A stretch of DNA of 16,706 nt from a bacterium (GCA_030591105.1 JAUVBS010000008.1:1-16706), one strand, 5' to 3'. Positions 1 to 6,481 are shown, numbered from the stretch's first letter. Notes: generated by a model not told the origin, from the letters alone. Numbers and translations: made by a program.

Positions 1-56
1 ACGCGTACTGAGAGCGCAACAGTGGGGCGGTCCGATACCGCTTCGCGGATAAGGTT

Positions 57-971
57 ATGGCGATGGCTGATTTCGGCAGTTTCTGGGAGTCGCTACGTCC
101 ACGGCAGTGGACCAAAAACCTCATCCTGTTAGCCGGTGTGATCTTTGCCCAGAAGCTCGGCGATAGCGGTTGTCTGCTCCGCGCGGGCCTCGGCGCGCTG
201 GTTTTCTGTTTCGCCTCGGGCGCCGTCTACTTGTTCAACGATATCGCCGATGTGGAGCTGGATCGTCTACATCCCTACAAACGATTGCGGCCCATCGCGT
301 CGGATCGTCTACCGATCGAAATCGCCGTGCGTGGCGGTATGTTCGTAGTCGTCGGTTGTCTACTGGCGGCGTGGTTGCTGGGTGAGCTCTTCCTCTCCGC
401 TGTACTGTTGTTCTTCGTCTGGAACCTGGTGTATACGCGCGTGCTCAAGCGGATCCGGATCCTCGATGTGGTCGGTATCGGCACGAGCTTCTTGATCCGG
501 GCGGTGGCCGGAGTTCTGGTCCTGTTGCCGCGCTGTCCCGCAGTGACGATTTCGCCGTGGTTGTTGCTGTGTACTTTTTTTCTGTCGCTGTTCCTCGGCT
601 TCTGCAAGCGTCGCGACGAGCTGGTCAAAATGGAGGGTACGTCCCAGAGTACCACTCGCCCGGTACTGAGCACCTATTCCGAACCGATGCTCAACGCTTT
701 GATCGGTAGCTCGTTCGGACTGACGTTGATGACCTATGCGCTCTACACCGTCTGGCCGACGACAGTGGAGCATTTCGGTACCCGCGACCTCGTGTTCACG
801 CTGCCGTTCGTACTGCTGGGCATGGCGCGCTACCTCTACCTTGTCTTTCGCGAGAGCCGTGGTGGCCGACCGCATGAGATCCTGCTGAACGATCTCTATT
901 TGCAAGTGATGGTGATCGGCTGGATTGCTACAGCGGTATTCATCATCGGAACCGGGCAGGTGTCGGTGTGA
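57..971 (+). CDS. UbiA-family decaprenyl-phosphate phosphoribosyltransferase (DPPR synthase-like)
   Basis: Integral membrane prenyltransferase predicted to transfer ribose-5-phosphate from PRPP to a polyprenyl phosphate. Seen: 304 aa, an N-terminal RPRQWTKN motif (residues 14-21), and the aspartate-rich motif NDIADVELD (61-69) followed by HPYKRLRP (72-79). The HPxKRxRP extension is typical of the DPPR synthase branch (mycobacterial Rv3806c type) rather than of UbiA/quinone enzymes. A second conserved basic/acidic site, KRRDE, lies at 184-188, and about eight to nine hydrophobic segments are visible. The ATG at 57 follows GGATAAGG (47-54); an in-frame ATG at 63 is an alternative. The stop overlaps the next start by 4 bp (GTGA), so translation is probably coupled. 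PRPP as donor is inferred from the subfamily; another polyprenyl transfer cannot be excluded. Bases 1-56 hold no other visible gene. Confidence 0.85.
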   Translation: MAMADFGSFWESLRPRQWTKNLILLAGVIFAQKLGDSGCLLRAGLGALVFCFASGAVYLFNDIADVELDRLHPYKRLRPIASDRLPIEIAVRGGMFVVVGCLLAAWLLGELFLSAVLLFFVWNLVYTRVLKRIRILDVVGIGTSFLIRAVAGVLVLLPRCPAVTISPWLLLCTFFLSLFLGFCKRRDELVKMEGTSQSTTRPVLSTYSEPMLNALIGSSFGLTLMTYALYTVWPTTVEHFGTRDLVFTLPFVLLGMARYLYLVFRESRGGRPHEILLNDLYLQVMVIGWIATAVFIIGTGQVSV

Positions 972-2056
972 AGTCACGGGTGGCGATCGTTGGCACGCGG
1001 CCGGAGAGTGTTCAGCAGGACTACCAACGGCTACTGGCGCTCTTGGGTCGCGACGTACCGCCGCCGTCGCAGCAGGAGCTCTTGCTCGTACTGGACTGCC
1101 CCGCCGGACGTTTCGTGCCGGGTGCGAGCAGCCCGCCCTGGCAACTCGAAGGCGCGGTGGCTGCCCTGTGTGTGGGCGGCCGTTCGGCCACAGATCTCAT
1201 TCCGGTGGCTGCGGGCGAGGGGGATGCCCGCGCTGCGCGTCGCCACTGCCGGTACGATCCGGTCCTGGCGGCGTGGGATCTTGAGCTGCGCGTCGTCGCG
1301 AACGAATCTTACGAACTGTTCCGTCCCCGCGCGCGCCTGCGGCGTCTGACGCGGTTTTTTCCCGACGGCATTCCGGTACCGCGCTTGCTGATCGGTCGCG
1401 ACGCTCTGTTGTTACCGACGATACGCGGTGATAGACACGCGCCGGCCGGCGGGTCAGTAGCGGTCGCGCCGGCGGCGGTTCTACACCGCCAGCCACCGAT
1501 GGCGTGGCGTAGTGAATCCGAGGTGCGGGCCGACCTGCTCGCACTCCGCCGCGAACTGCACCCTCGGTTGCTGGCGATACTCGACATGACGGTCGTTGGT
1601 TTTGGTACCCGGTTGGGGTCACTCCAGCCCGTGAGCGGCCACGTTTTGCTGGCGAGCACAGATCTGGTGGCCCTCGACGCGGTGGCGGTGCGCATGATGG
1701 GATACGATCCGCTCGGCGTCGATTATTTGCGGCTGTGCCACGAACGCTCGCTCGGTATGGCTGCTACCGGGGGAATCGAGCTCCTCGGACAGCCGGAGTC
1801 TCTTCACGACGGACTGAAGTTCAATGACCCGACCGCGGTTCGAGCCGGTCAGGTTGCCGATCTGGGCCGGCAGTTGCCAGCACTGCTGCAGACGTTTCCC
1901 GGAACACGGAGGATCGGTCGCGCGCGCCGGATCACTGCGGATTGGCTGTGGCGGCATCTGGTTGGTCGACGGCAGTGGCGCCGTTTTGCCGCCTCACCGT
2001 GGGGACGTCTGTTCGCCGCGTACGGTGACCGGATTCTGACCGAGGAGTCGGCATGA
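968..2056 (+). CDS. DUF362 domain protein lacking a ferredoxin module
   Basis: Protein of 362 aa whose second half matches DUF362. The recognisable core runs about residues 138-275: a LLLPTIRGDRHA stretch (147-158), DMTVVGFGTRLGS (206-218), then ASTDLVALDAVAVRMMGYDP (229-248) and a CHERSLG tail. The biochemical role of DUF362 is not established. Many members carry 4Fe-4S ferredoxin motifs; here the four cysteines I see (44, 68, 94, 257) are isolated and form no CxxCxxC cluster. No signal peptide or clear membrane segment is seen. The start is GTG at 968, overlapping the stop of the UbiA-family gene, and the stop overlaps the ATG of ispE (ATGA). This suggests co-translation with two isoprenoid-related enzymes. 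The first 130 residues are not recognised. Confidence 0.75.
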   Translation: MKSRVAIVGTRPESVQQDYQRLLALLGRDVPPPSQQELLLVLDCPAGRFVPGASSPPWQLEGAVAALCVGGRSATDLIPVAAGEGDARAARRHCRYDPVLAAWDLELRVVANESYELFRPRARLRRLTRFFPDGIPVPRLLIGRDALLLPTIRGDRHAPAGGSVAVAPAAVLHRQPPMAWRSESEVRADLLALRRELHPRLLAILDMTVVGFGTRLGSLQPVSGHVLLASTDLVALDAVAVRMMGYDPLGVDYLRLCHERSLGMAATGGIELLGQPESLHDGLKFNDPTAVRAGQVADLGRQLPALLQTFPGTRRIGRARRITADWLWRHLVGRRQWRRFAASPWGRLFAAYGDRILTEESA

Positions 2057-3027
2057 ACCGCGAGGGATTCCACAAGGGACGGCGACCACTAGAGCGCGTC
2101 GTCGCCTTGCGGGCGCCGGCCAAGGTGAATCTGCACCTCGAAGTGCTCAAGCGCCGGCCGGACGGCTACCACGACCTGGAAACGATTCTGCAGACCATCG
2201 AGCTGTTCGACACGCTGCGGGTGACGCTGCACGAAGTCTACGCTGGTGGCGAGCCCGATATCTCGATTCGGGTCAGACCGCACGGCGCCGCGCCTGCCGA
2301 CGAGGCGAATCTCTGCTGGCAGGCGGCCCGCCTTTTTTGCCGCCGGCTGCGGCTCAGTGGGCGGCTGGAGATCGATCTCGAGAAAGAGATTCCCTCGGGA
2401 GCGGGACTGGGCGGCGGATCGAGCGACGCGGCCGCCGTCCTGATCGCCTGTGATCGCCTGTTTGACAGCGGGCTCGAGCTGACCCGTTTAGAGCAACTGG
2501 CCACCGAACTTGGCTCCGATGTGTCGTTTTTCGTGCGCGGGGGGACTGCGATCGGCCACGGAACCGGTTCTCGGTTGATTCAGTTGCCAAGGGTCCGAAG
2601 CGGCCAATTCCTTGTCTTGAAACCAGATTTTGACCTTTCCACTTCAGCGGTTTATGGACAACTCAAAATGGGATTGACAGTACGTCGCCCTGCCGCTAAC
2701 ATCCAGAGTATCAAGCCATTAATAGCTAGGTTCCCGACAACGGCTTGGTTTGGGTACAATCGCCTCGAGGAGGTCGTGCTTCCCTCGCGTCCGGAGTTAC
2801 AGCGGGCGCTGCGGCAGTTGAGAGAGATTGCGCCGGTGGCCATGCTCTCGGGCAGCGGTTCTGCTGTGTTTGCCGTGTTCACGAAGAATCGTTCGCTACC
2901 ATTCGTCGTGAAGGAGTTAGCGCGGAGGTTTACGTTTGTACGCAACGTCGGGCCGTATCCGGCCGGCGTGGAGATCACAGAGGACCGGACGCGTACGCCG
3001 ACGGAACGCGACCGCCGGTTTCCATAG
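2053..3027 (+). CDS. ispE: 4-diphosphocytidyl-2-C-methyl-D-erythritol kinase
   Basis: GHMP-family kinase of the MEP isoprenoid pathway; it phosphorylates CDP-methylerythritol with ATP in the cytoplasm. Seen: APAKVNLHLEV (21-31) with the catalytic Lys24, the ATP-binding motif PSGAGLGGGSSDAAA (114-128), LGSDVSFFV (153-161) with the catalytic Asp156, and the C-terminal glycine loop MLSGSGSAVFAVF (264-276). Length is 324 aa, slightly longer than usual because of a basic N-terminal extension of about 17 residues and a charged C-terminal tail. The ATG at 2053 overlaps the previous stop and is the only close start that keeps the Lys motif. Bases 2581-2760 are about 48% GC by my count, clearly lower than the flanks, and contain a promoter-like element (annotated separately), although the reading frame remains intact. 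Confidence 0.96.
   Translation: MNREGFHKGRRPLERVVALRAPAKVNLHLEVLKRRPDGYHDLETILQTIELFDTLRVTLHEVYAGGEPDISIRVRPHGAAPADEANLCWQAARLFCRRLRLSGRLEIDLEKEIPSGAGLGGGSSDAAAVLIACDRLFDSGLELTRLEQLATELGSDVSFFVRGGTAIGHGTGSRLIQLPRVRSGQFLVLKPDFDLSTSAVYGQLKMGLTVRRPAANIQSIKPLIARFPTTAWFGYNRLEEVVLPSRPELQRALRQLREIAPVAMLSGSGSAVFAVFTKNRSLPFVVKELARRFTFVRNVGPYPAGVEITEDRTRTPTERDRRFP
2674..2702 (+). promoter_or_regulatory. possible intragenic sigma-70 promoter within ispE
   Basis: TTGACA at 2674-2679 is followed after exactly 17 bp by TAACAT (2697-2702), which matches the TATAAT consensus at four of six positions. It lies in the AT-richer part of ispE. If active it would give a transcript starting near 2709 that reads through the end of ispE into spoVG and tRNA-Gln, so those genes could be expressed independently of the upstream operon. 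This rests on sequence resemblance alone, and chance occurrence is possible. Confidence 0.3.
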
Positions 3028-3036
3028 GGGGGAAGG
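3027..3036 (+). promoter_or_regulatory. ribosome binding site that fixes the TTG start of spoVG
   Basis: The purine run GGGGGGAAGG lies directly after the ispE stop and 7 bases before TTG at 3044. No ATG or GTG is available at this distance in the frame, so the site supports the TTG start. Confidence 0.6.
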
Positions 3037-3043
3037 TTCAATC

Positions 3044-3382
3044 TTGGAGATCTCCGAAATAAAGATCACCTTGCGCGATGACAACAAACTGAAGGGGTTC
3101 GCGAGCATCACCCTCGATAACTGCTTTGTGGTTCGCGGGCTCAAGATCATAGAGGGTGCCTCGGGTCTGTTCATCGCCATGCCGAGCCGTAAGCGCCGCG
3201 ATGGGACGTTCCAGGACATTGCCCATCCCATCAACATGTCGACGCGGGAATGGCTGGAAAACAGCGTCATCGCTGCCTACAAACAGGAACTCCAAAGAGT
3301 GGAGAGTGACGAAATCCCCCCTCCAATGACCCGGGACTCGACCGATGAGGACCCGGGGTCTGTGATGGAGGAGAGCTTCTAG
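3044..3382 (+). CDS. spoVG: SpoVG family RNA/DNA-binding regulator
   Basis: Small (112 aa) member of the SpoVG family, site-specific nucleic-acid-binding regulators first named in Bacillus sporulation but widespread in non-sporulating bacteria. Seen: the start MEISEIKITLRD, then FASITLDNCFVVRGLKIIEG, GLFIAMPSRKRRDGTFQDIAHPIN and STREWLE, which follow the family nearly end to end. The start is taken as TTG at 3044: it gives the usual N-terminus and sits 7 bases after a long Shine-Dalgarno-like tract GGGGGGAAGG (3027-3036). The frame stays open further upstream (to 2936), but that part overlaps ispE and is unlike the family. About 30 acidic, proline-containing residues at the C-terminus extend past the conserved domain. 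It lies 16 bp after ispE, so it is probably in the same transcript. Confidence 0.93.
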   Translation: MEISEIKITLRDDNKLKGFASITLDNCFVVRGLKIIEGASGLFIAMPSRKRRDGTFQDIAHPINMSTREWLENSVIAAYKQELQRVESDEIPPPMTRDSTDEDPGSVMEESF

Positions 3383-3389
3383 AGTTCGC

Positions 3390-3464
3390 TGGGGCGTCGT
3401 CAAGTGGTAAGACACAAGGTTTTGGTCCTTGCATTCGCAGGTTCGAATCCTGCCGCCCCAGCCA
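3390..3464 (+). tRNA. tRNA-Gln (anticodon UUG), CCA encoded
   Basis: A complete cloverleaf can be folded by eye. The acceptor arms TGGGGCG (3390-3396) and CGCCCCA (3454-3460) pair perfectly. The D stem is GTC/GAC with loop AAGTGGTAA. The anticodon stem CAAGG/CCTTG encloses TTTTGGT, giving anticodon TTG at 3422-3424. The T arm is GCAGG-TTCGAAT-CCTGC. The discriminator base is G3461 and the 3' CCA (3462-3464) is encoded. The body is 72 nt. A weak first pair starting with U, as here, is typical of bacterial tRNA-Gln. The gene begins 8 bp after spoVG and is followed by prs, an order also known in deltaproteobacteria. Confidence 0.97.
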
Positions 3465-3558
3465 GTATTATCGCCCCGGGGCCCATGGTGGTGTACCTCT
3501 ATCCGTTGTGCAAACCCAAGACAATTCTGTCAGGTACAAGCCTGCGATTCTGCGTTAA

Positions 3559-3580
3559 TGTCCTGTCCCGGGTTAGGACA
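3559..3580 (+). other. small inverted repeat in the prs leader
   Basis: TGTCCT (3559-3564) pairs with AGGACA (3575-3580) around a 10-nt loop, 55 bp upstream of prs. It is the only modest structure I find in the 170-bp gap between tRNA-Gln and prs, apart from a GC palindrome GCCCCGGGGC just after the tRNA (3472-3481). There is no T-run, so it is not a standard terminator. Function unknown. Confidence 0.3.
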
Positions 3581-3634
3581 CCAAGCTGTTCTTGAACAAT
3601 CCGGACTAGGTAGCCGACCGGAGGAAGCCTTCTG

Positions 3635-4570
3635 ATGTACAACGAGCTGGTCATAATAAGTGGTAGCGCGCATCCGGAAATGGCACGCAAGATCGGACAG
3701 TGCCTCGATGTGCCGCTGCTCGGCGTCGAGGCGAGCCGGTTCTCCGACGGCGAGATCCAGATCAAGATCCTGGAGAACATCCGCGGCACCGATGTTTTCA
3801 TAATCCAGCCGACGATGCCGCCGGCGGAAAACATTCTCGAGCTGTTGCTGATACTCGATGCGGTGCGGCGAGCCTCGTGCCGGCGTGTCACGGCGGTGGT
3901 TCCGTACTTCGGCTACGCCCGGCAAGATCGCAAGGATCAACCCCGGGTCCCCATCGGCGCGCGGTTGATGGCCGATCTGATCACCAAGGCGGGAGCCGAA
4001 CGCGTTGTGACCATCGACCTGCACGCACCTCAGATCCAGGGCTTTTTCGACATCCCGCTCGACCACCTCTATTCGGCGCCGGTGTTGCTGAAGCATTTCG
4101 CCGGCTGGTCGCGGGAGAATCTGGCGGTGGTTGCCCCGGATGTGGGCAGTATCAAGATGGCGCGGGCTTTCGCCAAGCGTTTGGACGCCAGCCTGGCGAT
4201 CATAGACAAGCGGAGACCCCGGCCCAACGAGGCCGTCGTGATGAATTTCATCGGTAAAGTCAAAGGTCAGGATGTCATCATCTTCGACGATATGATCGAC
4301 ACTGCCGGTACGCTCACCGACGCGGCGGCCGTCTGCATCGAACAGGGTGCCCGATCGGTCACCGCTTCTTGCACACATCCGATATTGTCGGGCAATGCGC
4401 TCGAGCGGCTCAACGCCTCGCCGCTCAAGGAAGTGGTGGTCAGCAACACCATTCCCTTCGATCGCTTCGACGAATGCCCGCTGATCAAAGTGCTGGATAT
4501 GGCACCGTTGCTGGCCGAGGCCATAGAGCGGATCCACCTCGAAAAGACGGTCAGCGCACTATTCGTCTAG
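3635..4570 (+). CDS. prs: ribose-phosphate pyrophosphokinase (PRPP synthetase)
   Basis: Makes PRPP from ribose 5-phosphate and ATP in the cytoplasm, feeding nucleotide, His and Trp synthesis. Seen: 311 aa, the usual class I length. Motifs in order: FSDGEIQIKILENIRG (36-51), the catalytic flexible loop YARQDRK (94-100), DLHAPQIQGFFD (128-139) with the metal/ATP-site His130, and the PRPP-binding loop IIFDDMIDTAGT (215-226). The ATG at 3635 is preceded by GGAGGAAG (3620-3627). It stands between tRNA-Gln and rplY, separated from each by about 170-200 bp, so it may have its own promoter, though I find no convincing one. PRPP is also the expected donor for the UbiA-family enzyme at the left of the window. 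Confidence 0.97.
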   Translation: MYNELVIISGSAHPEMARKIGQCLDVPLLGVEASRFSDGEIQIKILENIRGTDVFIIQPTMPPAENILELLLILDAVRRASCRRVTAVVPYFGYARQDRKDQPRVPIGARLMADLITKAGAERVVTIDLHAPQIQGFFDIPLDHLYSAPVLLKHFAGWSRENLAVVAPDVGSIKMARAFAKRLDASLAIIDKRRPRPNEAVVMNFIGKVKGQDVIIFDDMIDTAGTLTDAAAVCIEQGARSVTASCTHPILSGNALERLNASPLKEVVVSNTIPFDRFDECPLIKVLDMAPLLAEAIERIHLEKTVSALFV

Positions 4571-4580
4571 ACTGGCCAAC

Positions 4581-4611
4581 TTGACAGAGAACCGGGGACG
4601 TGTTTTCTTAA
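4581..4611 (+). promoter_or_regulatory. possible promoter upstream of rplY
   Basis: A perfect TTGACA lies at 4581-4586, 10 bp after the prs stop. The best -10 match is weak: TCTTAA (4606-4611) at 19 bp spacing. If used, it would give an rplY leader of about 150 nt, which contains an imperfect GC hairpin: ACCGGC at 4660-4665 and GCCGGT at 4673-4678, with a 7-nt loop. Confidence 0.33.
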
Positions 4612-4770
4612 CCGCCCTTTTCCATGGCTGCAACCGCGTGGGTCGATATGTAAAGACCGACCGGCGGCTGCTGCCGGTTCGCGAGGAGCGGACCTAGCTC
4701 GACCGAACACCTTGCCGTCCATTGCGGCGAGCTTCGGAGGCCGGGTTTCGCCAAGCCGGGAGGCTTCGGT

Positions 4771-5511
4771 ATGGGTCTCGTAAAACTGACAATCAATCCC
4801 CGCAGCACAACTGGGAAGAATGCCAACCGCCGGCTGCGAGCGTCGGGGCATATTCCGGCCGTACTCTATGGCGACGGTAAGGAAACGGCCATGATGATGA
4901 TCGACTCCGATGAGTTCAGCAAAATCATGGCCAACCAGAGCCGCCACAGCGTGATCTTCGTGCTGAGCCAGGAGGGGACCAAAGAGCAACCTATCGCTCT
5001 GATGCGTGAAATGCAGACAAATCCCGTAACTGACGAGATCCTGCACGTGGATCTGATGGAGATCCCACGGGGTAAACCGATCTCCGTCAACATCGGTATC
5101 CGCGTCGAAGGAGAGTCGGCCGCGGTCAAGCGGGGTGACGGCTCGCTATCTCAGATCATGGACTCCATCGAGTTGATGTGCTTACCCCACGAGTTGCCCG
5201 AGTATGTGACCTTGGATATCACGGGCCTCGAGGTCAACGACAAGGTCTACGTCAAGGACCTCCAGGTTTCGATCGGCGATGTCGTCAGCGACTCCGATTC
5301 GTTGGTGTTGATGGTCAAGCCACCGGTGATCTTCGTCGAAGAGGTCGAAGAGGTCGCCGAGGGCGAAGAGGGCGAAGCCGAAGGCGCCGAGGGCGAAGAG
5401 GGCGAAACCGAAGGTGCCGAGGGCGAAGGCGATAAGGCCGAAGGCAAAGAGGCTGCCGACGCAACCAAGGGCAAAGGCAAAGGCAAAGGCAAAGGCAAAG
5501 ACAAGGACTAA
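4771..5511 (+). CDS. rplY: 50S ribosomal protein bL25, CTC type with long repetitive tail
   Basis: Binds 5S rRNA in the large subunit. It is the two-domain CTC/TL5 form: an L25 domain (about residues 1-95, including the TGKNANRRLRASGHIPAVLYG region) followed by the C-terminal beta domain (about 100-185, PRGKPISVNIGIRVEGES ... LPEYVTLDITGLEVNDK). Length is 246 aa because a low-complexity tail of about 55 residues follows. Its first part is acidic, with three decapeptide units of AEGEEGEAEG type (196-225); its end is basic, with five Gly-Lys pairs (234-243). The tail is encoded by visible DNA tandem repeats. The ATG at 4771 follows GGGAGG (4758-4763). The domain assignment is firm; the role of the tail is unknown. 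Confidence 0.95.
   Translation: MGLVKLTINPRSTTGKNANRRLRASGHIPAVLYGDGKETAMMMIDSDEFSKIMANQSRHSVIFVLSQEGTKEQPIALMREMQTNPVTDEILHVDLMEIPRGKPISVNIGIRVEGESAAVKRGDGSLSQIMDSIELMCLPHELPEYVTLDITGLEVNDKVYVKDLQVSIGDVVSDSDSLVLMVKPPVIFVEEVEEVAEGEEGEAEGAEGEEGETEGAEGEGDKAEGKEAADATKGKGKGKGKGKDKD
5356..5445 (+). repeat. three 30-bp tandem units in the rplY tail
   Basis: Units at 5356-5385, 5386-5415 and 5416-5445 each begin GCCGAGGGCGAA. The first two differ at two positions; the third is more diverged. They encode the decapeptides AEGEEGEAEG, AEGEEGETEG and AEGEGDKAEG. They look like recent in-frame duplications. Confidence 0.85.
5470..5499 (+). repeat. hexanucleotide microsatellite GGCAAA x5
   Basis: Five perfect GGCAAA units encode Gly-Lys x5 at the very end of bL25. 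A hexamer changes length in frame, so slippage would alter the tail length without breaking the gene. Confidence 0.9.
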
Positions 5512-5577
5512 GAGCGGGGCGACAGTTAACCGCGTTCGGTTACCGGTGATATAGTCCGCCGGTATCACGTTGCGAAG

Positions 5578-5605
5578 ACGGGGCGAGTCGCGAGGCTCGC
5601 CCCGT
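5578..5605 (+). terminator. strong hairpin between rplY and pth; terminator or processing site
   Basis: ACGGGGCGAG (5578-5587) and CTCGCCCCGT (5596-5605) form a perfect 10-bp stem with an 8-nt loop, 66 bp after the rplY stop. The sequence after it is TTGCACGTC rather than a T-run, so it is not a classical intrinsic terminator. It may act as an RNA stabiliser, processing site or partial terminator. It separates rplY from pth in a 140-bp gap. Confidence 0.5.
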
Positions 5606-5651
5606 TGCACGTCACCGGAGTGATCACCGGCGGTAGGCGGGGGAGGCTATC

Positions 5652-6311
5652 GTGCAACTCGTAGTTGGCCTGGGTAATCCCGGCCCGCGGTACGCCGCAA
5701 CGCGGCACAATCTCGGCTTCGGTGTCGTCGACGCGCTGGCGACGCGCTGGGGGGCGGTATTCCGGACCGAGCCGCACTACCTGGCGGCGACGGCCGCCGG
5801 ACCGGCCGGCCCGGTGACGTTGCTCAAGCCCCTGACCTATATGAACCGCAGCGGTGAAGCGGTGGTCGCTTGGGCCGATGGTCGGGGGGTAGCTGTCAGC
5901 GGTCTACCGCCAGCCACGGCTACCGATGAAGCTGAGCCGCCGATTGTCCCCGTGGTGGTGTGTGACGACCTGGCGTTGCCGCTCGGTTCGCTGCGTATTC
6001 GGGCCCAGGGCAGCGCTGGCGGTCAGAAAGGGCTCGCTTCGGTCATCGCGGCCGTCGGGGGGGACTGTTTGCCCCGGGTGCGGCTCGGAATTGCCGGTTG
6101 TGATCAGATCGTAGCTCCCGAGCAGTGGTCCGATTACGTTCTGGCGCCGTTTACGGAGGACGAGCAGAGTACCGTGGCCGACTTGATCTCGCGGGCGGCG
6201 GCAGCCGTAGTTCTGCTTCTGGCCGAGGGACCGGGTGTGGCTGCAGAGACCTACAACCGCACCATTCGTTCCTTGCTGAAAAGCGATCAAAGCGATATAT
6301 TGCCGCCTTGA
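5652..6311 (+). CDS. pth: peptidyl-tRNA hydrolase with altered active-site loop
   Basis: Recycles tRNA by cleaving peptidyl-tRNA released from stalled ribosomes. Seen: GLGNPGPRYAATRHN (6-20) with Asn9 and catalytic His19, KPLTYMNRSGEAV (59-71) with Met64/Asn65, VVVCDDLALPLGSLRIR (101-117) with Asp105, and GSAGGQKGL (120-128). In the E. coli enzyme the last loop is GGHNG, and its His113 and Asn114 contact substrate; here they are Gln125 and Lys126. About 15 extra residues, rich in Pro, Ala and Glu (roughly 84-99), lie between the MN motif and the Asp. The start is GTG at 5652, preceded by GGGGGAGG. Length is 219 aa, longer than the usual 190-200 because of the insert. The family assignment is firm. 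Confidence 0.93.
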   Translation: MQLVVGLGNPGPRYAATRHNLGFGVVDALATRWGAVFRTEPHYLAATAAGPAGPVTLLKPLTYMNRSGEAVVAWADGRGVAVSGLPPATATDEAEPPIVPVVVCDDLALPLGSLRIRAQGSAGGQKGLASVIAAVGGDCLPRVRLGIAGCDQIVAPEQWSDYVLAPFTEDEQSTVADLISRAAAAVVLLLAEGPGVAAETYNRTIRSLLKSDQSDILPP

Positions 6312-6351
6312 TTCGGAAATCGGCCGGCCCAGTCCGCTCCCTGCGGCAGAA

Positions 6352-6382
6352 GCCAGCCACTATACCAGCGATAACAGCTGGC
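6352..6382 (+). other. stem-loop in the 170-bp leader of rpsF
   Basis: GCCAGC (6352-6357) can pair with GCTGGC (6377-6382) across a 19-nt loop. The gap 6312-6481 has no gene of its own; the rpsF frame is open through it but resembles no known protein. In many bacteria the rpsF leader carries the S6:S18 autoregulatory RNA element. I could not fold a convincing version by eye. Confidence 0.25.
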
Positions 6383-6481
6383 AAGTCACGTCCCTACCTG
6401 GGCCGTCGCAGACGCTCCGCATGCCGGCAGCGATCAGCGCTAAAGGATCCAGGTCATTCCGTCCGAGGGGAGGTGTTACCA

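Noticed and set aside
2936..3043. ATG-initiated longer form of SpoVG
   Set aside because: It overlaps ispE in another frame and adds 36 residues absent from the family; TTG 3044 fits better.
3390..3464. Integration site for a mobile element at the tRNA 3' end
   Set aside because: No integrase gene and no direct repeat of the tRNA 3' end is visible; the neighbours are housekeeping genes.
3472..3481. GC palindrome after tRNA-Gln as a tRNA terminator
   Set aside because: Only 5 bp per arm with no loop and no T-run; too weak to call a terminator. It was noted in the leader entry instead.
3404..3595. Short open frames across and after the tRNA
   Set aside because: They begin inside tRNA-Gln, have no ribosome site and encode no recognisable protein.
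3530..4537. Long open frame of 335 codons on the minus strand
   Set aside because: It lies opposite prs, whose motifs are unmistakable. The antisense frame shows no recognisable domain and is typical of high-GC codon shadowing.
5356..5499. CRISPR-like or minisatellite array
   Set aside because: The repeats are directly adjacent, have no spacers and lie in frame inside rplY.
6125..6481. N-terminal extension of bS6 reaching back into pth
   Set aside because: The extension matches nothing in the family and overlaps pth; GTG 6482 gives the normal bS6 start and has a ribosome site.
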